A stretch of 64,000 nt of DNA from Nocardiopsis coralli (lineage in GTDB: Bacteria > Actinomycetota > Actinomycetes > Streptosporangiales > Streptosporangiaceae), in the NCBI RefSeq assembly GCF_014892575.1, contig NZ_JADBGI010000001.1:310001-374000 (forward strand). The letters run 5' to 3'. Shown one piece after another: positions 49,279 through 60,129 of the stretch (position 1 is the first letter of the stretch; each line of letters begins with the position of its first letter). The notes beneath the pieces were generated by a model that saw nothing but the letters and a program-made list of their open reading frames with translations, had not been told where the DNA came from and did no database searches. A program made the translations under genes and the position numbers.

Positions 49279-49356
49279 AGCGGGCGGCCCCCTCGGGTGC
49301 CGCCGCGCGGCGGCACCCACCACAATGGGAGGCATCCGACCGAGGGAGTTGCCGAC

Positions 49357-49824
49357 ATGGGGAACGAGCCGACGAAGCGGTTCGAGATGACACGGCTGCG
49401 GCGGACCGCCAACGCGGCCGTCAGCGGCTTCGTCAAGTACGGCGTGGGCCCGGACGAGCTGCACCTGCTCACCACGCGCGGGCGCAGGTCGGGTTTCCTG
49501 CGCAGCGTCCCGCTCAGCGTGCTGGACAGCGAGCAGGGCCGCTTCCTGGTCTCGCCCTACGGTGAGACCGACTGGGTCCGCAACCTGCGCAAGGACGGGT
49601 TCGCGACCCTGCGTCGGGGCGGCTGGATCGAGCTGGTCAGCGTGCGCGAGGTAGAGCCCCGACTGGCGGCACCGCTGCTCAAGGAGTACCTGGACCACCC
49701 GCGATCGGTGGTCGTGGCCCCCTTCTTCGACGCCTCCCCCGAATCCCCGGTGGAGGCCTTCGGGGCCGAGGCCGAGCGCCACCCCGTCTTCCGGGTCGTG
49801 CGGTCCACGAGCATCCGCATCTGA
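49357..49824 (+). CDS. DDN-type deazaflavin-dependent oxidoreductase-like protein
   Basis: This 155-residue split-barrel protein has LHLLTTRGRRSGFLRSVPLSVL and SPYGETDWVRNLRKDG, recognisable from TTRGRRSGFLRSVPLSVL and DWVRNLRKDG, the hallmarks of the F420-dependent DDN nitroreductase family. The ATG at 49357 has CGAGGGAG upstream. The substrate is unknown; it lies behind gcdH but with its own spacing of 78 bases. Confidence 0.88.
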   Translation: MGNEPTKRFEMTRLRRTANAAVSGFVKYGVGPDELHLLTTRGRRSGFLRSVPLSVLDSEQGRFLVSPYGETDWVRNLRKDGFATLRRGGWIELVSVREVEPRLAAPLLKEYLDHPRSVVVAPFFDASPESPVEAFGAEAERHPVFRVVRSTSIRI

Positions 49825-49843
49825 CCGGCGCGGCGGCGGCCCG

Positions 49844-49865
49844 CCCGCGGCCGTGCGGCCGCGGG
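49844..49865. terminator. Convergent terminator hairpin
   Basis: CCCGCGGCC (49844-49852) and GGCCGCGGG (49857-49865) form a perfect 9-bp stem with loop GTGC between the convergent oxidoreductase gene and relA. Confidence 0.65.
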
Positions 49866-49875
49866 GCGGAGGCTG

Positions 49876-52329
<2,454 letters not shown>

Positions 52330-52629
52330 GCCTACCTCCCGCGGATCCGCCCGGTCGGAGCGCGGAGAGGTGTCCCGCCGGCTCCCCCGGTGCACGTGCG
52401 TGTCATCAGGGCCAGTCGCTGACGTGACCGCCACGGTGTCTCCCCACCCAGTCTAGGGACCTCGGCCGTCGCTGCGGGAGGCCACCCGAGTGGGTCCGGT
52501 GCCGACCCCCGTGCGACCACTTCGAGTGAGGGTGATCACACTGCTGGTGACGTCGGGTACTGGCACTCGTCAACGGTGACGGACCCCGGCGCATTCCCGG
52601 GCAGGTGCCGATCGCCGACGCGCGCCGGG
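52330..52629. other. apt-relA intergenic region
   Basis: This 300-bp stretch has no gene. A TAGACT -10 on the minus strand at 52455-52450 lies about 120 bases before relA, with a weak -35. So relA probably has its own promoter besides any readthrough from apt. Confidence 0.5.
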
Positions 52630-53187
52630 TCAGACCGAGAGGAGAACGTGGGGCTCCACGTCGGGCATCTTCTCGCGCCCGCGGAGCGCTCCGAGCTCCA
52701 TCAGGACGGAGAATCCCACGACCGTACCACCCGCCCTATGCACCAGGTCCACCGCGGCCCTGCCGGTCCCGCCGGTGGCGAGGACGTCGTCGACGATGAG
52801 CACACGGCTGCCCGGGGCGATGGCGTCGGAGTGGATCTCGACGGCCGCGGTGCCGTACTCAAGATCATAGGACTGCTCGATGGTCGCCGCAGGCAGTTTC
52901 CCGGCTTTGCGTGCCGGCACGAAGCCCGCACCGAGCTCGAGGGCGACCGGCGCCCCGAGGATGAACCCGCGCGCCTCCAGCCCCACGACGTGGTCGACGC
53001 CCAGCTCGCGGTAGGGGTCGGCCAGTGCCTCGACACCCGCGCGCAGTGCGGAGGCGTCGTTGAGGAGCGGGGTGATGTCCTTGAACAGGATCCCGGGCTC
53101 GGGGTGATCCGGGATGTCCCGGATACGCGAGAGGAGCTGCTCGGTCACGGCCGAGCGCTCGGCGCCGGTGGTGGTCTCGTGCGACAT
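52630..53187 (-). CDS. apt: Adenine phosphoribosyltransferase
   Basis: Apt salvages adenine to AMP with PRPP. It has 185 residues. ILFKDITPLLNDASALRAG, EARGFILGAPVALELGAGFVP (core EARGFILGAPVAL), FVPARKAGKLPA and the PRPP-binding VLIVDDVLATGGTGRAA are typical. It sits before relA as in other actinobacteria, but here it comes directly after yajC. Confidence 0.95.
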   Translation of the reverse strand: MSHETTTGAERSAVTEQLLSRIRDIPDHPEPGILFKDITPLLNDASALRAGVEALADPYRELGVDHVVGLEARGFILGAPVALELGAGFVPARKAGKLPAATIEQSYDLEYGTAAVEIHSDAIAPGSRVLIVDDVLATGGTGRAAVDLVHRAGGTVVGFSVLMELGALRGREKMPDVEPHVLLSV

Positions 53188-53218
53188 GGACGGTGGTGCC
53201 TTCTGCTGGAGAACATGG

Positions 53219-53252
53219 CGGCACCGGCCCCGGGTCGTCGGGGCCGGTGCCG
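53219..53252 (-). terminator. Strong hairpin between yajC and apt
   Basis: CGGCACCGGCCCC (53219-53231) and GGGGCCGGTGCCG (53240-53252) form a perfect 13-bp stem with an eight-base loop, 158 bases past the yajC stop and 30 bases before apt. It marks the break where secD and secF would be expected. Confidence 0.65.
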
Positions 53253-53409
53253 TGAGACGTGGACGCCCCCTGCAGCCGGCGGGCCACAGGGGTCGAGTGC
53301 CGTGGAGACGGGTCCCGGGAAGGGGGATCGGACACAGGTCGGCCCGGCGCCGACGCGGGAACCCGCCGAGGGCGTGGACCGGCGGCGGAACGTGTCCGCC
53401 GGGCGGGTC

Positions 53410-53778
53410 CTAGCCCTTGGGCTTGTCGTCGTCGCCGAAGTCGGGGCGGTCCTCCACCGGGGTGTCGTCCACCTGAGGACTGTTGATCTGGGCGATGCCG
53501 GCCTTGAGCATCCGGATACGGGTGCCGGGGGCGATCTCCAGAAGAATGTCCTCGTCGTGGACCTCCACGACGGTGCCGAAGATACCGGCCTTGGTCATGA
53601 CCTCGGTGCCGGGGCCGAGGGAGCTCTGCATCTGCTGCTCTTCCTGCCGGCGCTTCTGGTTCGGGCGCCAGAACAGCAGCCAGAAGACCAGAAGGATGAG
53701 GCCGAACATGATGAAGGTGCTCATCAGGCTGCCGCCTTCGGGGGCGGCGTCGGCGAGAATGTACATGCCCTCCTGCAC
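53410..53778 (-). CDS. yajC: Preprotein translocase subunit YajC
   Basis: This small single-helix membrane protein (about 118-122 residues) has the YajC pattern: helix STFIMFGLILLVFWLLFW, then RPNQKRRQEEQQMQSSLGPG and EVMTKAGIFGTVVEV. YajC belongs to the SecDF-YajC complex. The GTG at 53778 has GGAAGGA seven bases upstream; the ATG at 53766 has GGAGG almost touching it, so either is possible. secD and secF do not follow. Confidence 0.9.
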   Translation of the reverse strand: MQEGMYILADAAPEGGSLMSTFIMFGLILLVFWLLFWRPNQKRRQEEQQMQSSLGPGTEVMTKAGIFGTVVEVHDEDILLEIAPGTRIRMLKAGIAQINSPQVDDTPVEDRPDFGDDDKPKG

Positions 53779-54116
53779 GGGGCGTCCTTCCTGAAGTCTG
53801 CTCTTGGCCGACGGTGGGTTGGACACCGCTTCGACCATGGTCCACCGGGCGGGTCGGGACGGGACCCGGCACTGCGCCCAGCATCTACAACGCGCGAGGA
53901 CGCGTCGGCGTTCCAACGGGTGTCGAAGAGCACCGAAGGCGAGGACTCGCCCCCGCTGTTCGCGTTCGCACCAGCTTAGGCGGCGACCGCGACCTGCGCT
54001 CCGCGGCGGTGGCCCGAGTGGTCAACGATTCGGTACCGACCCACCCGCGTCCGTCTCATTGTGCCCGGATCGGTGGCATCTGTCAGTACCTGCGACCGGA
54101 CGGTGAGCGGGCCCCT
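53779..54116. other. ruvB-yajC intergenic region
   Basis: These 338 bases carry no gene I can support. The run is long for this usually compact locus and should hold the promoter of yajC. No terminator stem, riboswitch or RNA gene was recognised. Confidence 0.5.
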
Positions 54117-55199
54117 TCAGGGGGTGACCGAGGCCCCGGTCCCTGTGTCGGCCTCTACCCCGGCACCGAAGGCGGCGTCCGGAGGCGGGGTCAGCCCCAT
54201 GTGGTTCCAGGCCAGGGGCGTGGCCACCCGCCCGCGCGGGGTACGGGCCAGGAAACCGGACCTGACCAGGAACGGCTCGGCCACGGCCTCCACCGTCTCG
54301 GACTCCTCCCCCACCGCGACCGCGAGCGTGGACAGCCCCACCGGGCCACCGCGGAACTTGGTCATGAGGGAGTCGAGGATCGCGCGGTCCAGGCGGTCCA
54401 GCCCGGAGGCGTCGACCTCGTACAGGTCCAGGGCCGCGCGGGCGGTGTCGAGGGTCAGGGTCCCGTCGCCGCGGACCTCGGCGTAGTCGCGCACGCGGCG
54501 CAGGAGGCGGTTGGCGATACGGGGGGTACCGCGCGAGCGCCGGGCGATCTCGGCGCCGGCCTCGGCGTCCATGGGTGCGTCGAGCAGACCGGAGGAGCGG
54601 TGCAGGATGCGCTCGAGCTCCTCGGGGTCGTAGAAGTCCATCTGCGCGGTGAACCCGAAGCGGTCGCGCAGCGGGGCCGGCAGCAGGCCCGCCCGGGTGG
54701 TGGCGCCGACCAGGGTGAACGGGGCGATGTCGAGCGGGATCGCGGTGGCGCCGGGGCCCTTGCCGACCATGACGTCGACGCGGAAGTCCTCCATGGCCAC
54801 GTACAGCATCTCCTCGGCGGGACGGGCCATGCGGTGGATCTCGTCCAGGAACAGCACCTCGCCCTCCTGGAGGGTGGAGAGCACCGCGGCCAGGTCGCCG
54901 GAGCGTTCGATGGCCGGGCCGGAGGTGATGCGCAGCGGCGCGTTCAGTTCGCCGGCGATGATCATGGCCAGGGTGGTCTTGCCGAGCCCGGGCGGGCCCG
55001 ACATGAGCACGTGGTCGGGGGCGCTGCCACGGCGCTGTGCGCTGTGCAGGACGAGGGAGAGCTGTTCGCGCACCCGTTCCTGGCCGACGAAGTCGTCGAG
55101 CGTGCGGGGGCGCAGGGCACGCTCGGCCTGCTGCTCCTCCGTGCCGGCCTCGGGCGAGACCGCGTCGCGCTCGTGGGAACCCGGGTCGGGCTCGTACAT
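54117..55199 (-). CDS. ruvB: Holliday junction ATPase RuvB
   Basis: RuvB is the AAA+ motor that drives branch migration with RuvA. It has 360 residues. [18 protein letters not shown] opens the domain, Walker A is [11 protein letters not shown] at about 68-78, Walker B is [10 protein letters not shown], and the sensor/arginine region is [18 protein letters not shown]. The C-terminal winged helix contains [27 protein letters not shown] precedes the ATG. It is 34 bases behind ruvA and transcribed with it. Confidence 0.96.
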   Translation of the reverse strand: MYEPDPGSHERDAVSPEAGTEEQQAERALRPRTLDDFVGQERVREQLSLVLHSAQRRGSAPDHVLMSGPPGLGKTTLAMIIAGELNAPLRITSGPAIERSGDLAAVLSTLQEGEVLFLDEIHRMARPAEEMLYVAMEDFRVDVMVGKGPGATAIPLDIAPFTLVGATTRAGLLPAPLRDRFGFTAQMDFYDPEELERILHRSSGLLDAPMDAEAGAEIARRSRGTPRIANRLLRRVRDYAEVRGDGTLTLDTARAALDLYEVDASGLDRLDRAILDSLMTKFRGGPVGLSTLAVAVGEESETVEAVAEPFLVRSGFLARTPRGRVATPLAWNHMGLTPPPDAAFGAGVEADTGTGASVTP

Positions 55200-55233
55200 G
55201 GCGTGCTTCCTCCTGGTTCCGGGGGCCGCGGGC

Positions 55234-55851
55234 TCAGGCGCGGCTGAGCTTGCGCAGGGCGCTGCGCAGCAGGACGGTCACGTCGGTGGTCTCCTCGGCC
55301 TCGGCGGACACGGCGGTGGCGGCCTGTTCGGCGTCCTTGGCCGACCATCCCAGGTTGACCAGGCCGGTGACGACCTGCCCGCGCCAGGCGCCGTCGGGGG
55401 TGGAGGCCCCGGCCGGCTCGGCACCGGGCAGGGTCCCGTCGGTGAGCACGGGCGACTCCAGCTTGCCCGCGAGCTCGAGCACGATGCGCTGGGCGCCCTT
55501 CTTGCCGATGCCGGGGACCCTGGTGAGCGCGGCGGTGTCCTCGGTGGCCACGGCCTGGCGCAGCCCGTCGGGGCTGTGCGCGGCGAGCATGGACATGGCC
55601 AGGCGCGGGCCGACGCCGGAAGCGGTCTGGAGCTGCTCGAACATGTGCCGTTCGTCGTCGTCGGCGAACCCGAACAGCGTCATGGAGTCCTCGCGGACCA
55701 CGAGGCTGGTGGAGACGGTGCCCTCCTCGCCCACGCGGAGCCCGGACAGGGCCGCGGGCGAGCAGTGGACGGACATGCCGACCCCGCCGACGTCGATAAC
55801 GGCGCTGCCCGCGCCGCGTGCGGCCACCCGGCCGGTGAGGAACGCGATCAT
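55234..55851 (-). CDS. ruvA: Holliday junction DNA-binding protein RuvA
   Basis: RuvA binds four-way junctions and loads RuvB. It has 205 residues: an OB domain ([20 protein letters not shown] start), helix-hairpin-helix motifs ([13 protein letters not shown] and [20 protein letters not shown]) and a C-terminal RuvB-binding domain ([18 protein letters not shown]). The ATG at 55851 gives the canonical start. Unlike the usual order, no ruvC precedes it; it has its own promoter with a LexA-type box. Confidence 0.95.
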   Translation of the reverse strand: MIAFLTGRVAARGAGSAVIDVGGVGMSVHCSPAALSGLRVGEEGTVSTSLVVREDSMTLFGFADDDERHMFEQLQTASGVGPRLAMSMLAAHSPDGLRQAVATEDTAALTRVPGIGKKGAQRIVLELAGKLESPVLTDGTLPGAEPAGASTPDGAWRGQVVTGLVNLGWSAKDAEQAATAVSAEAEETTDVTVLLRSALRKLSRA

Positions 55852-55973
55852 CTGCTGCGGGACACCCGGGGGCGCCCCTCTCCTTCCTGGGAGCACGGTC
55901 TTCCTGCAGGCACGGCCTTCTGGGGAGCACGGCGCGTTGCCGGGGTCGGGGGTCGTGCTGCGCCGCGCGGTTT

Positions 55974-55997
55974 CGAACGTCCGTTCGCACCATGCTA
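55974..55997 (-). promoter_or_regulatory. LexA-type SOS box and -10 of the ruvAB promoter
   Basis: CGAAC-GTCC-GTTCG (55974-55987) matches the actinobacterial SOS consensus CGAAC-N4-GTTCG exactly. On the minus strand TAGCAT (55997-55992) lies just upstream, so LexA would cover the transcription start. ruvAB should be DNA-damage inducible. Confidence 0.8.
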
Positions 55998-56098
55998 ACC
56001 GTCCGCGGGCGGACGCGGATCGCGGCACACGGCGCGGCGGCCGGGGACACGTTGCCGGGGCCCGCGCGGGGCGGACCGACCCCGCTCCGCCGCAATGA

Positions 56099-56136
56099 AT
56101 GTATCACATTTGATTAATCACCATTGACCACAATGG
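56099..56136. promoter_or_regulatory. Cluster of three palindromes before the sugar-phosphate operon
   Basis: ATGT-ATC-ACAT (56099-56109), the perfect TGATTAATCA (56111-56120) and CCATTG-ACCA-CAATGG (56121-56136) are adjacent. TTGACC (56124-56129) in the third could be a -35 element; TAGACT (56151-56156) is 21 bases on, longer than normal. The cluster probably holds regulator sites for the operon starting at 56260. Confidence 0.5.
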
Positions 56137-56259
56137 CCGGGGAACGGCCATAGACTCCGTGGGGGAAATCCGATTCCCCGTCCATTCTTTTCCCTTGTGC
56201 TTCGAGCGCAGTTCTTGCATGCATTCTTCGTTGTCTGTGCAATCGACCGGAGGCCACCC

Positions 56260-56883
56260 ATGATCGAACAGACCTCGACGCACGACCGGCGGAGCGGACC
56301 ACCGCCCCAGTACAACCCGGACCGGTGCGCGCGTGCCTTCACCACGGCGCGGACGCGGGTCGTCGGCGAGATCGACAGCACGCTGGGGCAGGTCGACCCG
56401 GAGGAGGCGGCCCGGTTCGTCCGCGAGGTCCTGGCCGCGCGCCGGATCTCCGTCCTGGCCGCCGGACGCTCGCGGTTGTCGGTGGAGGCCTTCGCCATGC
56501 GTCTGATGCACATGGGCTTCGACGCCCACGTGGCCCAGGACGTGACCGCACCCGCGGTCGGGCCCGGCGATCTCGTGCTTGCGTGCAGCGGGTCGGGCGC
56601 CACCCCCGGTGTCGTGCGCATGGCGCGCAACGGGGCGGACTCCGACTGCCGCGTGGTCACGGTGACCGGCAACCCCGGTTCCGAGTTGGCCGGCCTGAGC
56701 GATTTTGTGGTCGACCTGACCGAATACGGGGCCGACCGTGCTCCGCGTTCTTCCGAGCAGTTCGTCGGGACGCTGTTCGAACAGAGCGCATATCTGTTCT
56801 TCGACTGCTCGGTGATCGCTCTCGAATCCCTCGGATATGCGACGAAGGAAGAAATGGTACGGCGCCACACGAACCTCGAATAG
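56260..56883 (+). CDS. 6-phospho-3-hexuloisomerase-like SIS protein
   Basis: This 207-residue SIS-domain protein matches the 6-phospho-3-hexuloisomerase (HxlB/PHI) family over its length. Family blocks are ISVLAAGRSRLSVEAFAMRL, MRLMHMGFDAHVAQDVTAPA, LACSGSGATPGVV and a C-terminal GTLFEQSAYLFFD and TKEEMVRRHTNLE. PHI converts 3-hexulose 6-phosphate to fructose 6-phosphate. The usual partner, hexulose-6-phosphate synthase, is absent, so the substrate may be different. GGAGGCCACCC precedes the ATG. It leads a four-gene operon. Confidence 0.85.
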   Translation: MIEQTSTHDRRSGPPPQYNPDRCARAFTTARTRVVGEIDSTLGQVDPEEAARFVREVLAARRISVLAAGRSRLSVEAFAMRLMHMGFDAHVAQDVTAPAVGPGDLVLACSGSGATPGVVRMARNGADSDCRVVTVTGNPGSELAGLSDFVVDLTEYGADRAPRSSEQFVGTLFEQSAYLFFDCSVIALESLGYATKEEMVRRHTNLE

Positions 56884-56909
56884 AGAATCTCGGGACAAGG
56901 AGACCGGAC

Positions 56910-57716
56910 ATGTCCGCACGTGTTCCGTTCCCGGGTCGGCCGCGGGACCCGCTTCCCGCCCCGATCACGGGCACCAACACCAAATCGCTCGTGGGCCTGG
57001 CCGACCTCGCGGGATGGAAGGCCGCGTCCGCCCTCGACCCCGGGCTGTTGTCCGACGCCGGGTTCTTCATGCTCCTGCCCGCCCCGCTCCTTGCACCCGC
57101 ACACGATGCGCTGGCCGGGACCGGGGTCACCGTGGGCGCCCAGGACTGCTGGTGGGACGAGACGGCGCCCACTGGTGAGATCGCCCCGTCCCTGCTCGGC
57201 GAGATCGGCTGCGCCTACGCCATGGTGGGCCACCCCGAACGCAGGGGACTCGGCGAGGACGACGGGGCGGTCTCGGCCAAGGCGCGCGCCTGCGCCCTGT
57301 CAGGGCTGGTACCGGTCCTCTGCGTCGGCGAGGACAGGTACATGCCCGCGCCACGGGCGGCCGTGCACACCCGCGCCCAGCTCGACGCCGTGCTCGACGT
57401 GTGCCCGGACGACGCCCCGCTGGTGGTGATGTACGAACCCGCGTGGACGGTCGGTGCCCCGGAACCGGCGTCCCCCGACCACGTGGGGGCCGTCGCCGAG
57501 GGCCTGGCCGACGCGTTGCACGCCCGGAGCGGGCCCGGGCGGCTCATGTACGCCGGGGCGGTGGCCCCCGGAACGGTCGGCGACCTGATGGCCGCCGGCC
57601 CCCTGGACGGGGTGGGGCTGGGCCGCAGCGCCCACACCCGGGACGAACGCTCGAAGGTGCTGCGCGAAGTGCTCGAGGCGTGGCACGGGAAGGAGGCGGC
57701 ATGGGACGCCCCGTGA
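56910..57716 (+). CDS. Triosephosphate isomerase-family protein
   Basis: This 268-residue TIM-barrel enzyme keeps the isomerase residues Asn23 and Lys25 (GTNTKSL), His108 (VGHPERR) and Glu176 (VMYEPAW), plus the phosphate loop GAVAPGTVGDLM and GVGLGRSA. The normal GHSERR reads GHPERR. It is more divergent than housekeeping TpiA, so the substrate may be another ketose phosphate such as a tetrulose phosphate; TIM-family tetrulose-phosphate isomerases are known. CAAGGAGACC precedes the ATG. It overlaps the next gene by 16 bases. Confidence 0.85.
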   Translation: MSARVPFPGRPRDPLPAPITGTNTKSLVGLADLAGWKAASALDPGLLSDAGFFMLLPAPLLAPAHDALAGTGVTVGAQDCWWDETAPTGEIAPSLLGEIGCAYAMVGHPERRGLGEDDGAVSAKARACALSGLVPVLCVGEDRYMPAPRAAVHTRAQLDAVLDVCPDDAPLVVMYEPAWTVGAPEPASPDHVGAVAEGLADALHARSGPGRLMYAGAVAPGTVGDLMAAGPLDGVGLGRSAHTRDERSKVLREVLEAWHGKEAAWDAP

Positions 57717-58699
57717 CGTTGGCGACGGTGCAGTGGACCGACCTGGAACTGCCGCGGATGTGCGCTCTGGCCTCGGAGTGGGGGTTCGACGGCCTGGAAC
57801 TGGCCTGCCACCCCAACCACCTGGACGTGTTCCGGTACGCGGAGGAACCGGGTTATGCGGAGGAGGTCCGGGCGCTGCTGGAGTTCCACGGACTGCGGGT
57901 GTACGCGGTCTCCGCGCACATGCTCGGCCAGGCGGTCTGCGACCCCGTCGAACCCCGGCACAGGGCGATCCTCCCCGACCGGGTGTGGGGCGACGGGGAC
58001 CCCGACGGCGTACGCACGCGCGCCGCGCACGCAGTGGGCCTGAGCGCCCGGGCGGCGGCCGGGCTCGGGGCGGGCACCGTCGTGGGGTTCACGGGATCGC
58101 CCGTGTGGCACGCGTTCATGCTCTTCCCGCCGCTGAGCCAGGCCGAGATCGACGAGGGCTACGAGGGGTTCGCACGCCGCTGGCACCCGGTCCTCGACGA
58201 GTTCGAGGAGACCGGGGTGCGCTTCGCCCTGGAGGTCCACCCGACCGAGGTGGCCTACGACCACTGGACCACGGAGCGCACGCTGGACGCGATCGGGCAC
58301 CGTGCCTCCTTCGGGCTCAACCTGGACCCGAGCCACTTCGTGTGGCAGGGCGTGGACCCGGCCGCCTTCGCACGCCACTTCCACGAGCGCCTCTTCCACG
58401 TCGACCTGAAGGACGTGCGCCGCAACCTGGACGGGCGCAACGGGATCATCGGGTCGCACCTGCCCTTCGGGGACCCGCGCCGGGGCTGGGACTTCGTGTC
58501 GGTGGGCCACGGGGAGGTCGACTTCGAAGGGCTCGTGCGGTCCCTGAACGCGATCGGATACCAGGGGCCCTACTCGGTGGAGTGGGAGGACAGCGGGATG
58601 GACCGCATGGTGGGTGCGCCCGACGCCCTGTGGCGGGTGCGCGAGCTGACGCGGATCACCCCGGCGCAGACCTCGTTCGACGCTGCGTTCGCGACCTGA
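57701..58699 (+). CDS. Sugar phosphate isomerase/epimerase (xylose isomerase-like barrel)
   Basis: This 332-residue AP-endonuclease-2/xylose-isomerase-like barrel shows the metal-binding residues of the family: EVHPTEVAYD, FGLNLDPSHFVWQ, LFHVDLKDVR and a late VEWEDSGMD. It resembles IolE-like and other sugar epimerases and dehydratases. The ATG at 57701 has GGAGGCGG nine bases upstream, inside the TIM gene. The reaction is not known. Confidence 0.83.
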   Translation: MGRPVTLATVQWTDLELPRMCALASEWGFDGLELACHPNHLDVFRYAEEPGYAEEVRALLEFHGLRVYAVSAHMLGQAVCDPVEPRHRAILPDRVWGDGDPDGVRTRAAHAVGLSARAAAGLGAGTVVGFTGSPVWHAFMLFPPLSQAEIDEGYEGFARRWHPVLDEFEETGVRFALEVHPTEVAYDHWTTERTLDAIGHRASFGLNLDPSHFVWQGVDPAAFARHFHERLFHVDLKDVRRNLDGRNGIIGSHLPFGDPRRGWDFVSVGHGEVDFEGLVRSLNAIGYQGPYSVEWEDSGMDRMVGAPDALWRVRELTRITPAQTSFDAAFAT

Positions 58700-58712
58700 G
58701 AGGGGAACCCAC

Positions 58713-59312
58713 GTGCACACGGTGATCTTCGACTACGCCGAGGTCCTCGCCCACACGCGGGCGCCGGACGTGGCCGACCGGTTCCTCGACCTCGCGGAGG
58801 TCGGGGAGGAGCGGTTCTGGCACGCCTGGTGGCGCCACCGGTGGGCGTACAACCTGGGCGGGAGCGCCGATGAGTTCTGGTCGGCGGTCTCCGAGGAGCT
58901 GGGGGCCGGTTGGGACGACGCCACGCGGCACCAACTGTGGGCCACCGACATGGCGGGCTGCCTGCGTCCCCTGCCCGAGACGTTGCGGGTGGTGCAGGAG
59001 CTCGCCGACCGGGGCGTGCGCCTGGCTCTGTTGTCGGACGCACCGGCCGACCTGGCCGAGCTGTTGCGGCGGTCGCCCGCCCTGGCGCCGTTCGAGTCCC
59101 TGTACTTCAGCTGCGACCTGGGGGTGTGCAAACCCGACCCGAACGCCTTCGAGCAGGTCCTGGCCGACCTGGGCGCTCCGGCGGAGGGGACCTGGTTCAT
59201 CGACGACCGGGGCTCCAACGTGGATGCGGCCCGTGCGTTGGGGCTGCGGGGGCACCGGTTCGAGGACGCCGACGCCCTCCGGTCGGACCTGGACCCGGTC
59301 CTGGCAGGGTGA
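58713..59312 (+). CDS. HAD-superfamily hydrolase lacking the second motif-I aspartate
   Basis: This 199-residue HAD-IA-like protein has motif I FDYAEVL: the nucleophile Asp is present, but the usual second Asp (DxD) is Ala, as in YihX-like enzymes where it is often Gly. Motif II is LALLSDAP, motif III is the Lys in GVCKPDPNAF, and motif IV is FIDDRGSNVDAA. It could be a phosphatase for a sugar phosphate. The GTG start has AGAGGGGAACC upstream. It is the last gene of the operon. Confidence 0.83.
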   Translation: MHTVIFDYAEVLAHTRAPDVADRFLDLAEVGEERFWHAWWRHRWAYNLGGSADEFWSAVSEELGAGWDDATRHQLWATDMAGCLRPLPETLRVVQELADRGVRLALLSDAPADLAELLRRSPALAPFESLYFSCDLGVCKPDPNAFEQVLADLGAPAEGTWFIDDRGSNVDAARALGLRGHRFEDADALRSDLDPVLAG

Positions 59313-59565
59313 GCGGCGCGCCCCGCGGCGCCGCGGGGCGCTCGGAGCAGTACTCCGCGGCTTGCCGCGGGCTCGACCACAGCGAAGGAACAGGAACGCC
59401 GACACACAGCACGGGCTCGGGAACGGGGCCGGGCCAGAACTCAGGCGCGCGAAGCGCGCCCTCAACGGGCCCAGACGCTGCGAACCACTCGGACGCGCGG
59501 AATGAGCCCAGGCACCGGGCACGGAGCCGGAGGCTCCTACGGCCCTGGCCGGGTGAGCGGCCGGT
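59313..59565. repeat. Hairpin cluster between the sugar operon and ruvC
   Basis: The region holds a 24-bp perfect palindrome GCGCCCCGCGGC/GCCGCGGGGCGC, then CCGCGGC-TT-GCCGCGG, GGCGCGC-GAA-GCGCGCC and GGAGCC-GGA-GGCTCC. The first may terminate the operon. The three-base GAA and GGA loops match those at 24397-24786. Confidence 0.65.
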
Positions 59566-60114
59566 TCAGGCCCGCCGGGCCCGGCGGGCCAGCTCGACCT
59601 TGCGCGCGAAGTCCTGCTGGGCCTGGGCGACCCGGGCCTTGGCCCCGCCCCGCCAGATGTGGCAGATGGCCAGGGCGACCGCGTCCGCGGCGTCGGCGGG
59701 CTTGGGCGGTGCGTCGAGGCGGAGGATGCGCGCCACCATGGTGCCCATCTGCTTCTTGTCGGCGCGGCCGCTGCCGGTGATGGCGGCCTTGGCCTCGCTG
59801 GGTGTGTGCAGCACCACGGGCAGGCCGCGGCGGGCGGCGCACACCAGCGCGATCCCGCTGGCCTGTGCGGTGCCCATGACCGTGCTCAGGTTGTGCTGGG
59901 CGAAGACCCGCTCGACCGCCACGGCGTCCGGTCGGTGTTCGTCGAGCCAGGCGTCGATGCCGCGTTCGATCGCCACGAGCCGGTCGGGAAGGTCCTGGTC
60001 GGCGGCGGTACGCACCGTGTCGGCGCCGAGCAGCGACAGCGGGCGGCCGATGGCCCCCTCGACGGCCCCGACACCGCACCGGGTCAGTCCGGGGTCGATC
60101 CCCACCACGCGCAC
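59566..60114 (-). CDS. ruvC: Holliday junction resolvase RuvC
   Basis: RuvC cuts Holliday junctions symmetrically. It has 182 residues. The catalytic acidic residues are in [12 protein letters not shown] (Asp7), [11 protein letters not shown] (Glu), and the pair in [14 protein letters not shown]. The GTG at 60114 gives the canonical start [10 protein letters not shown] and has GGGTGGGG upstream. It is separated from ruvAB by 3.7 kb but keeps a LexA-like site. Confidence 0.94.
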   Translation of the reverse strand: MRVVGIDPGLTRCGVGAVEGAIGRPLSLLGADTVRTAADQDLPDRLVAIERGIDAWLDEHRPDAVAVERVFAQHNLSTVMGTAQASGIALVCAARRGLPVVLHTPSEAKAAITGSGRADKKQMGTMVARILRLDAPPKPADAADAVALAICHIWRGGAKARVAQAQQDFARKVELARRARRA

Positions 60115-60129
60115 AGGCCCCACCCTTCT

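Larger units (their letters stand above)
55852..56259. other. Divergent region between ruvA and the sugar-phosphate operon
   Basis: These 408 bases contain no gene. The ruvA half holds the LexA-type site and -10 element annotated separately. The other half (about 56090-56230) is clearly AT-richer than the rest of the window and carries three palindromes before the isomerase operon. Confidence 0.6.

Noticed and set aside
56910..57716. Calling the TIM-family protein tpiA
   Set aside because: Catalytic residues are kept, but the divergence, GHPERR change and operon context make a specialised enzyme more likely.
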